The notes under the pieces were generated by a model. The model did not search any database and had not been told where the DNA came from. It saw only the letters and a list, made by a program, of their open reading frames with translations. This document shows positions 44,695 through 52,915 of a stretch of DNA of 64,000 nt, one piece after another; positions within the stretch are counted from its first letter, which is position 1; every line of letters begins with the position of its first letter. Where the stretch lies: assembly GCF_007991735.1 (NCBI RefSeq), contig NZ_BJYX01000009.1, forward strand, positions 1 through 64,000. The letters are read 5' to 3'. This DNA comes from Terrabacter aerolatus (GTDB taxonomy: Bacteria; Actinomycetota; Actinomycetes; Actinomycetales; Dermatophilaceae). Made by a program: the position numbers and the translations under genes.

Positions 44695-44898
44695 ATGGCG
44701 ATCAGCAAGGGTGACACCGTCCACTGGAACACGTCGCAGGGCCGCACCACGGGCACGGCCGTCGAGAAGCGCGTCAAGGAGTTCACCTTCGACGGGCAGA
44801 CGTTCAAGGCCTCGGCCGACGACCCCTACTGGATCGTCGAGTCGACGAAGACGGGCGCGAAGGCGGCCCACAAGGAGTCGACCCTCGACGGCGGCTAG
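44695..44898 (+). CDS. Hypervirulence-associated TUDOR-domain (DUF2945) protein
   Basis: 67 residues: MAISKGDTVHWNTSQGRTTGTAVEKRVKEFTFDGQTFKASADDPYWIVESTKTGAKAAHKESTLD, matching the small HVA_TUDOR/DUF2945 family almost end to end. One SH3/Tudor-like barrel, no enzyme motifs. Role unknown; family members are often near stress and DNA-related genes. ATG 44695. Divergent from the peptide/JmjC pair with 110 bases between, convergent with the next gene. Confidence 0.85.
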   Translation: MAISKGDTVHWNTSQGRTTGTAVEKRVKEFTFDGQTFKASADDPYWIVESTKTGAKAAHKESTLDGG

Positions 44899-44910
44899 GC
44901 CGCCCGACCC

Positions 44911-45732
44911 TCAGGTCAGGTGGTCGAAGTCCCCACGTGTCCAGGCCGCGTGCCGGTCGGCCGAGTGCCTGAGGACCGCCTTGGCGTCAGCGGGCACCGC
45001 AGTGCCGAAGTTGTTGTAGAGGCGGTCGAAGTGCAGCTCCTCGAGCTGGCCTGCGATGCGCTGGACCACGTTGCCCGACAAGGGGATCCGGTTCGGGTAG
45101 CTCCTCATGAAGCTCACCGACCGCCGGTCCGGGTTGGGGAACACGGCGTCGCCGGCGAGCAGCACGCCGCGTCCGTCGGCGCCGGCGGTCCACTCGACGA
45201 CCGCCTGCCCTCGGAAGTGTCCTCCGACGCGGTGCAGGGTCAGGCCGGGCGCGACGACCCGCCGGTCGTCGTACGTCTCGAGGAGCGGGTCACGACGGCG
45301 CACCCACTCGGCGTCCGCGGCGGCGACGAGCACCGGCACGCCGCCGAGCGCTCGGGCCCATTCGGTCTGCACGCCGTACATGTGCGGGTGGCTCGCGGCC
45401 ACGGCGAGCGTCGGCCCGAGCGAGCGCACCCGCTCCAGGGCGGCGTCGTCGACGTAGCCGACGCAGTCGAAGAGCAGCACCCCCTCTGGCGCGCGCACGA
45501 CCATGGTCTGCTGCCCGATGCCGACCTCGGGATCGGCACGCAGCCCCCAGAGGTCCGGCTCCACCTCGTCGACCGTGATGCGCGTCCCCGCGGCGCGCAG
45601 CTCCTCGAGGGTGGTCCAGCGCTGCCCGGCGGCGGGCACCCACTGGCGCTCGTCCTCGCAGATCTCGCACGCGTCGGGAGGCGTCGGCAGGTCGGCGGTC
45701 TCGACGGCGCAGGTGCCACAGATCCAGATCAC
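44911..45732 (-). CDS. MBL-fold hydrolase with N-terminal rubredoxin-like zinc ribbon
   Basis: 273 residues, GTG 45732. The N-terminus is a CxxC-CxxC knuckle (WICGTCAVETADLPTPPDACEICEDERQW). The hydrolase part retains the fold (GIGQQTMVVRAPEGVLLFDCVG; HMYGVQTEWARALG; HRVGGHFRGQAVVEW; LLAGDAVFPNPDRRSVSFMRSYPN), but the classical HxHxDH is reduced to AASHPHMYG, so metal binding may be incomplete. Similar proteins are annotated as hydroxyacylglutathione hydrolase-like, with the true reaction unknown. Confidence 0.77.
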   Translation of the reverse strand: MIWICGTCAVETADLPTPPDACEICEDERQWVPAAGQRWTTLEELRAAGTRITVDEVEPDLWGLRADPEVGIGQQTMVVRAPEGVLLFDCVGYVDDAALERVRSLGPTLAVAASHPHMYGVQTEWARALGGVPVLVAAADAEWVRRRDPLLETYDDRRVVAPGLTLHRVGGHFRGQAVVEWTAGADGRGVLLAGDAVFPNPDRRSVSFMRSYPNRIPLSGNVVQRIAGQLEELHFDRLYNNFGTAVPADAKAVLRHSADRHAAWTRGDFDHLT

Positions 45733-45791
45733 GGGCCCAGCCTGCCTCGCACTGCCCGTGCGCACCAGCGGAAGTGGGGGAGGATGCACGG

Positions 45792-46685
45792 GTGATCCTG
45801 CACGTGCGCGCCGCCGTCGAGCAGCTGTATGCCGTCCCGCCCGCGCGCTTCACGCCGTTGCGTTCCGAGCTGGTGGCCGACGCGAGGGCGGCCGGGGAGA
45901 AGGCCCTCGCCACCTCGATCGGGGCCCTGCGCAAGCCGACGGTCGCCGCCTGGGCGGTCAACCACTTCGTCCGCGAGCACCGCGACGAGCTCGACGAGCT
46001 GCGCTCCTTCGCGGCGCTGCTGCGCGAGGCCCAGCGCACCCTCGACGCCGACCAGCTGCGGCTGCTCGGACGGGAGCGGGCCACGCGCGTCGACGCCCTC
46101 GCCGACCGCATCGCCGAGGTGGCGGCGCAGGACGGCCAGAAGCTGGGTGCCGGCGTGTCCCAGGAGGTGCGCGAGACGCTGACGGCTCTCATCGCCGACG
46201 AGGAGGCGGAGGCGTCGGTCCTCACGGGAGCCCTCGTCCGGGCGCTCAGCTACTCCGGGTTCGGCTCCGTCGACGTCGCCGACGTCGTCGCCCTCGGGGA
46301 CCTCGACGAGGACGGGGAGGAGGTCGAGTGCGGCACCGGCTCGCGCCCGTCGCTGTCCGTGCTGCCGGGTGGCGGTGGTGACCCTGTCGACCTCGAGGAG
46401 CGACGACGCTCCCGGCGCACGGTCGAGCGGTCGCGGCTCCAGGCAGCCCTCGACGCGGCCCGGTCCGACCTGCGCGCCGCCGACCGCCAGGTCGCCGTCC
46501 TGACCGCCCGCCAGGAGGAGGTCACCGAGGGCATCGCCGACCTCGAGCGGCGGCTCGCCACCGCTCGGGCCCGGCTCGAGAAGGTCACCGGCGAGCTCGA
46601 CGAGGCTGCCGGCATACGCGACCGGTCCGAGCATCAGGAGGCGGCGGCCCAGCAGGCGCTGGACGCCCTCGACGACGGCGACTGA
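45792..46685 (+). CDS. Coiled-coil hypothetical protein
   Basis: 297 residues from GTG 45792, preceded by GGGGGAGG; the frame also opens at GTG 45774. Mostly helical: ADARAAGEKALATSIGALRKPTVAAWAVNHFVREHRDELDELRSFAALLREAQRTLD is a conserved actinobacterial N-terminal block, and residues about 200-290 form a coiled coil (RTVERSRLQAALDAARSDLRAADRQVAVLTARQEEVTEGIADLERRLATARARLEKVTGELDEA). No signal peptide. Function unknown. Uses the rare ATA codon once, within the CGGCATAC heptamer at 46610. Confidence 0.76.
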   Translation: MILHVRAAVEQLYAVPPARFTPLRSELVADARAAGEKALATSIGALRKPTVAAWAVNHFVREHRDELDELRSFAALLREAQRTLDADQLRLLGRERATRVDALADRIAEVAAQDGQKLGAGVSQEVRETLTALIADEEAEASVLTGALVRALSYSGFGSVDVADVVALGDLDEDGEEVECGTGSRPSLSVLPGGGGDPVDLEERRRSRRTVERSRLQAALDAARSDLRAADRQVAVLTARQEEVTEGIADLERRLATARARLEKVTGELDEAAGIRDRSEHQEAAAQQALDALDDGD

Positions 46686-46713
46686 CGGCCACCTCGACGC
46701 GCCCTGGCCGCGG

Positions 46714-47955
46714 TCAGGCCCGGCGCAACCGCCGGCGCACGCGCTCGACGAGCCGGCGCCCCGCGGCCGTGGTGGGCTCCTCGTCCTCGTCCTCGTCCTC
46801 GCCGTCGGTCCCCGGCGGCCGCTCACCCGGCTGCATCGCCGCGAGCTCCGGCATGAGCTCGTAGGTGCGCGAGTAGATCTCGAAGAGCGCGAGCATGAGC
46901 GCCGCCACGGGCACGGCGACGAACGCCCCTCCCACGCCGAAGAGCGCGGCGCCGAAGAGGACCGCCGCGAACGACACGGCCGGGTGGACGTCGACCGCCT
47001 GCGCGGAGATCTTCGGCTCGAGCGTGAGGTTCTCGACCTGCTGGTAGACGAGGGCGAACCCCAGCATGGCCACCCCCTGCCACGGCTGCTGGCCCACGAG
47101 GCCGACGAAGACCGGCAGCGCGATCGCGATGTAGGTCCCGACCGTCGGTACGAACTGCGCCACGAGGCCCGTCCAGATCCCGAGGGCCAGCCAGTAGGGC
47201 ATGCCGATGACGAGCATGAAGGTGGCCGAGAGGCCGCCGCAGATGCCCGCGAGCACGAGCCGCGCCGAGACGTAGCCCCCGGTCTTGATGATGGCCAGCT
47301 GCCACGCGGTGGAGATCATCTCCTGACGGCGCGGCGGCGCGAGGCGCGCGACCCAACGGCGCAGCCGCGGCTGGTCGGCCGAGAGGTAGAAGGTGAAGAA
47401 GGCGAAGGTCAGGCTGCTGAAGGCCGCGCCGAGCACGGTCGCGACCGCGCCGACCAGGCCGCCCGCGAGGCTCGTCGCGGCGGACGTCAGCGCCGACGTG
47501 CCGATGCCGAGCTCCTTGAGGATCGTTTCGTAGTCCAGCGTCATCCCGAACCGCTCACCGGCCCACGTCGTGGCCTGCCGCACGAGCTCGGGCACGGCGC
47601 GCACGAGGGTCGCGAGCTGCTCGGCCAGCAGCTGCCCGAAGGCGATGAGGAACACGACGAGGAAGAGGATCGTGCCGAACATGACGACGAAGGTGGCGAC
47701 GCCGCGTCGCATCCGCAGCGACAGGCGCGCGACGGCCGGCTCCATCGCGATCGCCGCGATCATCGACATCGTCAGCGTGAAGATGACGCTGCCGCCGTCG
47801 TCGAGCACCCACTTGCCCAGGGCTGCGAGCGCCACCACCCCGACGAGCGTCCAGCCCGAGCGCCAGACGCTCTGCCGGTCGAACCGGACCCGCACGTCCG
47901 ACCTGTCCTCGGGCGGCGGGAGCTGTTCCCCGGTCGGCGGCGGCGACTCGCTCAT
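46714..47955 (-). CDS. AI-2E family transporter (PerM/TqsA-like)
   Basis: 413 residues; ATG 47955 with GGGAGGAT upstream. About eight membrane segments with the family stretches FTFYLSADQPRLRRWVARLAPP, GGYVSARLVLAGICGGLSATFMLVIGMPYWLALGIWTGLVAQFVPTVGTYIAIALPV and YQQVENLTLEPKISAQAVDVHPAVSFAAVLFGAALFGVGGAFVAVPVAA. The acidic C-terminal stretch (DGEDEDEDEE) is notable. Members export autoinducer-2, Na+ or unknown solutes; substrate unassigned. Confidence 0.88.
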   Translation of the reverse strand: MSESPPPTGEQLPPPEDRSDVRVRFDRQSVWRSGWTLVGVVALAALGKWVLDDGGSVIFTLTMSMIAAIAMEPAVARLSLRMRRGVATFVVMFGTILFLVVFLIAFGQLLAEQLATLVRAVPELVRQATTWAGERFGMTLDYETILKELGIGTSALTSAATSLAGGLVGAVATVLGAAFSSLTFAFFTFYLSADQPRLRRWVARLAPPRRQEMISTAWQLAIIKTGGYVSARLVLAGICGGLSATFMLVIGMPYWLALGIWTGLVAQFVPTVGTYIAIALPVFVGLVGQQPWQGVAMLGFALVYQQVENLTLEPKISAQAVDVHPAVSFAAVLFGAALFGVGGAFVAVPVAALMLALFEIYSRTYELMPELAAMQPGERPPGTDGEDEDEDEEPTTAAGRRLVERVRRRLRRA

Positions 47956-48104
47956 GGGTGGATCCTCCCAGCCCGAGCCGGTCACCACCGGAGGTCGCGA
48001 GGATCGGGTCGATTTCGTATCCGCGCCGCCGACCGTGTAGTCTCACCGTCGCACAACAGGTCGACCTGAAGGCGTTCTCACGACGTTTTCACCGGGTCGG
48101 CCGT

Positions 48105-48177
48105 GCCCCAATAGCTCAGTCGGCAGAGCGTTTCCATGGTAAGGAAAAGGTCTAGGGTTCGATTCCCTATTGGGGCT
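48105..48177 (+). tRNA. tRNA-Thr (anticodon GGT)
   Basis: Cloverleaf: acceptor GCCCCAA/TTGGGGC, D-arm with AGCTCAGTCGG, anticodon stem TTTCC/GGAAA around loop ATGGTAA, and T-loop GGTTCGATTCC. Anticodon GGT reads ACC. No encoded CCA; discriminator is T. A possible -10 (TAGTCT near 48038) lies about 60 bases upstream. Confidence 0.95.
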
Positions 48178-48238
48178 CTGGTCGGTCGGTCTCCGGCCCG
48201 TGTCGCGGTCGCGGCAGGGTCGGAGGACGACAGCCCAT

Positions 48239-48315
48239 GGCGGGGTAGCTCAGCTGGTTAGAGCGCACGACTCATAATCGTGAGGTCGCGGGATCGAGCC
48301 CCGCTCCCGCTACCA
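48239..48315 (+). tRNA. tRNA-Met (elongator, anticodon CAT), CCA encoded
   Basis: Acceptor GGCGGGG pairs with TCCCGCT through two G-T wobbles; anticodon stem CACGA/TCGTG surrounds CTCATAA; CCA is encoded. The T-loop reads ATCGAGC instead of the usual TTC start, so position 54 is A. The absence of the initiator GGG/CCC anticodon stem indicates the elongator tRNA. Confidence 0.92.
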
Positions 48316-48480
48316 CTTCCGCGTGCACCCGGACGGATTTCTCGATTCATCGGGGTGTCGCGTAACCTTGGACGTCGCGCCTGCGTGCCACCCCGGGAGT
48401 CCGGAACGCGTGACGCGCCGCGCGACACCCGTCGCAAGACGACCGAACACCCGAGTACGTTTCCGAAAGAGCAGGTTGCC

Positions 48481-48651
48481 GTGGCCAGCAAGAGCAGCGA
48501 CGTCCGTCCGAAGATCACGATGGCGTGTGTGGACTGCAAGGACCGCAACTACATCACCAAGAAGAACCGTCGGAACAACCCCGACCGTCTCGCCATGAAC
48601 AAGTTCTGCCCGAAGTGCGGCAAGCACACGGAGCACCGCGAGACCCGCTGA
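48481..48651 (+). CDS. rpmG: 50S ribosomal protein L33 (zinc-binding form)
   Basis: 56 residues: [56 protein letters not shown]. The two CxxC pairs (Cys16/19, Cys43/46) mark the zinc-containing C+ paralogue. GTG 48481. Position after tRNA-Thr and tRNA-Met and before hadA reproduces mycobacterial gene order. Confidence 0.97.
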   Translation: MASKSSDVRPKITMACVDCKDRNYITKKNRRNNPDRLAMNKFCPKCGKHTEHRETR

Positions 48652-48669
48652 GCGCGACTCGACGTCCAC

Positions 48670-48699
48670 CGCTCCCTCGGCCCTCGGGCCGGGGGAGCG
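48670..48699 (+). terminator. Terminator after rpmG
   Basis: Arms CGCTCCCTCGGCC and GGCCGGGGGAGCG (one G-T wobble) around CTCG, followed by TTGTCGT. It lies 19 bases after the rpmG stop. Confidence 0.75.
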
Positions 48700-48777
48700 T
48701 TGTCGTCTCCCGGGCCCGTTCCGCGGCCGTCGTGGGCGGCCCGGGCCGTCGTCGCCGTCGGTCGGTAGGGTGCCGGT

Positions 48778-49224
48778 ATGCCGGTGAACGCAGACTTCCA
48801 GGGCCGGGTCTACCCGCCCACCGAGACCTACCGGGTCAGTGCCGCCAAGATCCGCGAGTTCGCCGAGGCGGTCGGGTCCTCCGACCCGGTCCACGTCGAC
48901 GCGGACGTGGCACGCGCCCGTGGCTACGCGGACGTCATCGCGCCGCCGACGTTCGCCGTGCTCATCGCCCAGCAGTGCGACGCACAGCTGATCCGCGACC
49001 CCGAGGCCGGCATCGACTTCTCCCGCGTCGTGCACGGGGAGCAGCGCTTCACCCACCACCGCCCGCTGACGGCCGGTGACGCCGTCGTCGGCACCCTGCA
49101 CGTCGACACCGTGCGCGAGGCCGGTGGCCACGCGATGGTCACCACCCGCACCGAGCTCGCCACCGAGCAGGGCGAGGCCGTCTGCACGGCCACGTCGACC
49201 ATCGTCATCCGAGGAGGCGAGTGA
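48778..49224 (+). CDS. hadA: HadA-type (3R)-hydroxyacyl dehydratase subunit, MaoC-like N-domain
   Basis: 148 residues. PVNADFQGRVYPPTETYRVSAAKIREFAEAVGSSDPVHVDADVARARGYADVIAPPTFAVLIAQQC is the HadA/HadC (FAS1_DH) non-catalytic hot-dog pattern. ATG 48778. It overlaps hadB by one base (TGATG), and the pair sits between rpmG and murB as in the rpmG-hadABC arrangement of mycobacteria, but no hadC follows. In mycolate-free actinobacteria the physiological substrate is uncertain; fatty-acid dehydration is likely. Confidence 0.86.
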   Translation: MPVNADFQGRVYPPTETYRVSAAKIREFAEAVGSSDPVHVDADVARARGYADVIAPPTFAVLIAQQCDAQLIRDPEAGIDFSRVVHGEQRFTHHRPLTAGDAVVGTLHVDTVREAGGHAMVTTRTELATEQGEAVCTATSTIVIRGGE

Positions 49225-49733
49225 TGAGCACCGAGTCCAGCACCGGGTCCAGCACCGGGTCCAGCACCGGGTCCGACACGGCGGCCGCCGCGACGGCGCC
49301 CGCGCCCGCGCCCGTCCGAGCCTTCTCCGGGGTGTCGGTCGGCGACGTGCTCCCGCCCCTGACCGTCCACGTCGACCGCGCGCGGCTCGTCCAGTACGCC
49401 GGGGCGTCGCTGGACCGCAACCGCATCCACTGGGACGAGCCGTTCGCCAAGCAGGTCGGCCTGCCCGACGTCATCGCCCACGGCATGTTCACCATGGGCT
49501 CAGCGGTCACCCTCGTCACCGACTGGGCCGGTGACGCCGGGCGCGTCGTCGAGTACGGCGTCCGCTTCACCAAGCCTGTCGTCGTGCCCTACGACACCGG
49601 GGCCGACATCGAGGTGTCGGGCGTCGTGAAGTCCGCCGACCCGCAGACGAGGCGCGTCACCGTCGAGCTCACCGCCACCTCGGGCGGCGAGAAGGTCCTC
49701 GGGCGGGCCCTCGCCGTCGTCGCCCTCGACTGA
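49224..49733 (+). CDS. hadB: HadB-type catalytic hot-dog dehydratase subunit
   Basis: 169 residues. RLVQYAGASLDRNRIHWDEPFAKQVGLPDVIAHGMFTMGSAVTLVTDWAG has the hydratase-2 Asp/His pair (HWDEPFAKxVGLPxVIAHG). The first 32 residues are a low-complexity tail with SSTG repeats (MSTESSTGSSTGSSTGSDT), encoded by 12-base DNA repeats. ATG 49224 overlaps hadA. It should pair with HadA to form the active dehydratase. Fourteen bases later murB begins, so the operon is hadA-hadB-murB. Confidence 0.88.
   Translation: MSTESSTGSSTGSSTGSDTAAAATAPAPAPVRAFSGVSVGDVLPPLTVHVDRARLVQYAGASLDRNRIHWDEPFAKQVGLPDVIAHGMFTMGSAVTLVTDWAGDAGRVVEYGVRFTKPVVVPYDTGADIEVSGVVKSADPQTRRVTVELTATSGGEKVLGRALAVVALD
49236..49271 (+). repeat. 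12-bp tandem repeat (TCCAGCACCGGG x3) inside hadB
   Basis: Three exact copies at 49236, 49248 and 49260 code SSTG three times in the HadB N-terminal tail. It keeps the reading frame and probably arose by slippage. Confidence 0.9.
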
Positions 49734-49747
49734 CGCGGCCGACCCCT

Positions 49748-50821
49748 GTGCGTGAGCAACACGACGTCCCCCTGTCCACGCTGACGACGATGCGCGTCGG
49801 CGGCCCCGCGGCCCGGGTCGTCACCGTCTCGAGCACCGACGAGCTCGTCGACGCGGTCCGTGAGGTCGACGACGCCGACGAGCCGCTGCTCGTCGTGTCG
49901 GGCGGCTCCAACCTCATCGTGTCCGACGACGGCTTCGAGGGCACGGTCGTGCACGTCGCCACCTCCGGCATCACGCCCGAGTCCGCCGACTTCTGCGGCG
50001 GCGCCGTGGTCCGGGTCGCCGCGGGCGAGGTGTGGGACGACGTCGTGGCCCGCGCGGTCGCCGAGGGCTGGGCGGGGGTCGAGGGTCTGAGCGGCATCCC
50101 CGGGCTCACGGGGGCCACGCCCGTGCAGAACGTCGGAGCCTACGGCCAGGACGTCTCCCAGACCATCGCGCAGGTGCGCACCTGGGACCGCCAGGAGCAG
50201 GCCGTGCGCACGTTCATGAACGTCGACTGCGCCTTCACCTACCGCCACTCCCGCTTCAAGGGGCACTCGCGCTACGTCGTGCTCGACGTGCTCTTCCAGT
50301 TCGAGGTCGCCGACCTCAGCCGCCCCGTGGCGTATGCCGCCCTGGCGAAGGGCCTGGGGGTCGAGCTCGGCACGCGGGTCCCGCTCTCCGACGCCCGTGA
50401 GGCGGTGCTCGAGCAGCGCCGGTCCCGGGGGATGGTGCTCGACGCCGACGACCCTGACACGTGGTCGTGCGGGTCCTTCTTCACCAACCCGATCCTCAGC
50501 CGGCAGGAGTTCGACGCCCTCGTCGAGCGCGTGGGGGAGCGCGTCGGCTGGGAGGGCCCGACCCCGCCCCGCTTCGCCGAGCCGGACGGCCGCGTCAAGA
50601 CGAGCGCCGCGTGGCTCATCGAGCACGCCGGTTTCGCCAAGGGGTTCGGCCTGCCGGCCCCGGCGGCGCTGTCGACGAAGCACACCCTCGCCGTCACGAA
50701 CCGTGGAGGTGCGACGACCTCCGACGTCCTCGCCCTGGCCCGTCAGGTGCGGGACGGGGTCCGCGACGCGTTCGGCGTCTCCCTCGTCAACGAGCCCGTG
50801 CTCGTGGGCGAGCAGCTCTGA
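49748..50821 (+). CDS. murB: UDP-N-acetylenolpyruvoylglucosamine reductase
   Basis: 357 residues, GTG 49748. FAD enzyme that completes UDP-MurNAc for peptidoglycan. Signatures: TTMRVGGPAARVV, VVSGGSNLIVSDDGFEGTVVHV, GLSGIPGLTGATPVQNVGAYGQDVSQTIAQV, FTYRHSRFKG, SCGSFFTNPILS (catalytic Ser region) and KTSAAWLIEHAGFAKG. Family length for type I MurB. It ends the hadA-hadB-murB operon. Confidence 0.96.
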   Translation: MREQHDVPLSTLTTMRVGGPAARVVTVSSTDELVDAVREVDDADEPLLVVSGGSNLIVSDDGFEGTVVHVATSGITPESADFCGGAVVRVAAGEVWDDVVARAVAEGWAGVEGLSGIPGLTGATPVQNVGAYGQDVSQTIAQVRTWDRQEQAVRTFMNVDCAFTYRHSRFKGHSRYVVLDVLFQFEVADLSRPVAYAALAKGLGVELGTRVPLSDAREAVLEQRRSRGMVLDADDPDTWSCGSFFTNPILSRQEFDALVERVGERVGWEGPTPPRFAEPDGRVKTSAAWLIEHAGFAKGFGLPAPAALSTKHTLAVTNRGGATTSDVLALARQVRDGVRDAFGVSLVNEPVLVGEQL

Positions 50822-50862
50822 CGCCCGCGCCGGGCCACCCGGCGCTCGTCCACCGCCTCGTA

Positions 50863-50904
50863 CGCAGCAGGCCCCGGCTCCCGAGGGAACCGGGGCCCGC
50901 TGCG
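50863..50904. terminator. Convergent terminator between murB and lipoprotein genes
   Basis: Arms CGCAGC-A-GGCCCCGG and CCGGGGCC-C-GCTGCG (one mismatch) around a 12-base loop. Placed between the murB stop and the convergent gene, it can act in both directions. Confidence 0.7.
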
Positions 50905-50950
50905 TCGAGCGCGGCTCAGGGCCTACTTCGAGCGCGGCTCAGGGCCTACT
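50905..50950. repeat. 23-bp tandem duplication at the lipoprotein gene end
   Basis: Two exact copies of a 23-base unit beginning TCGAGCGCGGCTCAGG (50905-50927 and 50928-50950). The second copy contains the stop codon of the lipoprotein gene, so its downstream context, including the stop, is duplicated. Confidence 0.85.
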
Positions 50951-51629
50951 TCGTCAGGACGACGGTGAAGGTCTTGGCGCCGATGTTCTTGTCGGTCGTG
51001 CTGACCTGGTAGGCCGGGCGGTTGAAGGCCAGGCTCAGAGCGTTCGTCGTGCCGCGGTTGACCTTGAAGAAGACCCAGCCGCCCGTCCGCTGCGCCCGCT
51101 TGGCGGCCTTGAGCGGGGTGGCGCCCCACCGCTTGGCGAACTCGGTCGTCGGGACGACCTTCTGGCTCGGGTCGGCCGCGACCAGCGACAGCATCGACGG
51201 GTCGATCGAGGCCGAGTAGCGCGAGCCCGCGGAGAAGGTCACCCAGACCCCCACGATCTCGAAGGACCTCGCCCCGACCGGCTGCTCGGACGGCCACGAG
51301 AAGTGGCGCACGATGCGGCTGGCGGTGATGGTGTGCCCGAGGTCGGGGTCCTTGATCGTGGCGGTGATGGCCGTGGAGACCGGCTTGTCGACCGGCACGG
51401 CATCGGTGCCGGCGCTCGTGGTGGCCGAGCTCGCGGACGAGCTGGCGGGTGCGCTCGTCGTCGCCGGGCTCGTGCCGCCGGGTGCGGTCGGGTCGGCCGT
51501 CACGGCCGACTCGCCGCTGCAGGCCGCGAGCGCGACGACAGGCGCCACCAGACCGACGACGGCGAGGCGTCGCAGGCGGCTGCGGGAAGCGGTCAGAGGG
51601 CGTGCGGGGGCGGCGGCAGAAGTCTTCAT
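50946..51629 (-). CDS. Putative lipoprotein of unknown function
   Basis: 227 residues, ATG 51629 with GTGGGGAG upstream. Signal peptide with a basic n-region and lipobox (VVALAACSG), then a Thr/Ser/Ala linker of about 45 residues, then a domain with VDKPVSTAITATIKDPDLGHTITASRIVRHFSWPSEQPVGARSFEIVGVWVTFSAGSRYSASIDPSMLSLVAADPSQ. The beta-rich pattern resembles DUF4352-like immunoglobulin-fold lipoproteins, which is a guess. Confidence 0.72.
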   Translation of the reverse strand: MKTSAAAPARPLTASRSRLRRLAVVGLVAPVVALAACSGESAVTADPTAPGGTSPATTSAPASSSASSATTSAGTDAVPVDKPVSTAITATIKDPDLGHTITASRIVRHFSWPSEQPVGARSFEIVGVWVTFSAGSRYSASIDPSMLSLVAADPSQKVVPTTEFAKRWGATPLKAAKRAQRTGGWVFFKVNRGTTNALSLAFNRPAYQVSTTDKNIGAKTFTVVLTK

Positions 51630-51753
51630 CTCCCCACCAGCATGACCGGGCGCACCAATGCTGAGCAAACCCGGTGCCGCTCCCGGCGTCCCCCACGGCC
51701 CCACGCGGTGTCCGGCTTGTCCCGGTTGGGCCGGGTGCTGCGTGTGGTCGGTC

Positions 51754-52779
51754 TCACCCCGCGGTGAGCCAGGTCTCGACGTCGGCGAGGGCGGCGGCGC
51801 GCAGGTGTTGCGGCATACGGCTGCCCTCGATGGAGCCACGGGCGAGCCCGGCCAGCTCGGAGTCGTCGAGGCCTAGCTCACGCGCGGCGGCGTACTGCGC
51901 CGTGAGGCGCGTGCCGAAGAGCAACGGGTCGTCCGCGCCGAGCGCGACGGGGATCCCGGCCCGGAGGATGCGCCGGAGCGGCACGTCCTTCGCCGCGGCG
52001 TAGACACCGAGGGCGACGTTGCTGCCGGGACAGACCTCGAGCGTGACCCCTGCCTCGGCCACCGCGTCGAGCACCTGCGGGTCCTCGACGCTGCGCACAC
52101 CGTGCCCGATGCGGTCGGGGTCGAGGTGCTCGAGCGTCTCCATGACCGACTGCGCGCCGAGCAGCTCGCCGCCATGGGGCACGAGCGCGAGCCCGGCACG
52201 GCGGGCGATGGCGAAGGCCGGGGCGAAGTCGGCGACGAGACCGCGTCGCTCGTCGTTGGACAGACCGAAGCCGACGACGTCACCCGCCCCGTCGCCCGCA
52301 TGGTGCGCGGCGAGACGGGCGAGGGTGCGCGCCTCGAGGGGGTGGCGCATGCGGCTCGCGGCGACGACGACGGCCACCCCGATCTCGCCCTGCGCCGACA
52401 CCGTGCGGGCCTCGTCGAGCACGATCTCGAGGGCGGGCGTGATGCCGCCGACGAACGGGGCGTAGGACGTCGGGTCGACCTGGATCTCGAGCCAGCGCGA
52501 CCCCTCGGACGCGTCGTCCGCGGCGGCCTCGCGCACGATGCGGCGCATGTCGTCCTCGCTGCGCACACAGGACCGCGCGGCGTCGTAGAGGCGCTGGAAG
52601 CGGAACCACCCGCGCTCGTCGGTGGCCTTGGCGAGCCGGGGCGGCCAGTCCGTCACGAGGGCGTCGGGGAGCCGGATGCCGTGCGAGGCGGCGAGCTCGC
52701 GCACGGTCTCGACCCGCATCGAGCCGGTGAAGTGCAGGTGCAGGTGGGCCTTGGGCAGGTCCTGCACCGAGCGCGTCAT
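51754..52779 (-). CDS. add: Adenosine deaminase / adenine deaminase-like
   Basis: 341 residues. Zinc-dependent amidohydrolase fold: LPKAHLHLHFTGS (HxH), GFGLSNDERRG, VPHGGELLGAQSVMETLEHLDPDRIGHGVR (His and Glu of the active site), VCPGSNVALGVY and VALGADDPLLFG (Asp-Asp). It deaminates adenosine (or adenine; some family members act on other purines) for salvage. ATG 52779. Uses the CGGCATAC heptamer at 51811 as the complement of CGT-ATG-CCG (Arg-Met-Pro). Confidence 0.9.
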   Translation of the reverse strand: MTRSVQDLPKAHLHLHFTGSMRVETVRELAASHGIRLPDALVTDWPPRLAKATDERGWFRFQRLYDAARSCVRSEDDMRRIVREAAADDASEGSRWLEIQVDPTSYAPFVGGITPALEIVLDEARTVSAQGEIGVAVVVAASRMRHPLEARTLARLAAHHAGDGAGDVVGFGLSNDERRGLVADFAPAFAIARRAGLALVPHGGELLGAQSVMETLEHLDPDRIGHGVRSVEDPQVLDAVAEAGVTLEVCPGSNVALGVYAAAKDVPLRRILRAGIPVALGADDPLLFGTRLTAQYAAARELGLDDSELAGLARGSIEGSRMPQHLRAAALADVETWLTAG

Positions 52780-52915
52780 GCGGGCCAGTGTGCCATCCGG
52801 CCCCGCCCGGTCCGCGGGCTCCTCGACGGAGCGCACGGACCGCGGCGACAGGCCGGGGCGGGCTCGGCGACAGGCCGGCGCGGGCGCGGGGGCAGGCCGG
52901 GCACCCGGCGAGGGC

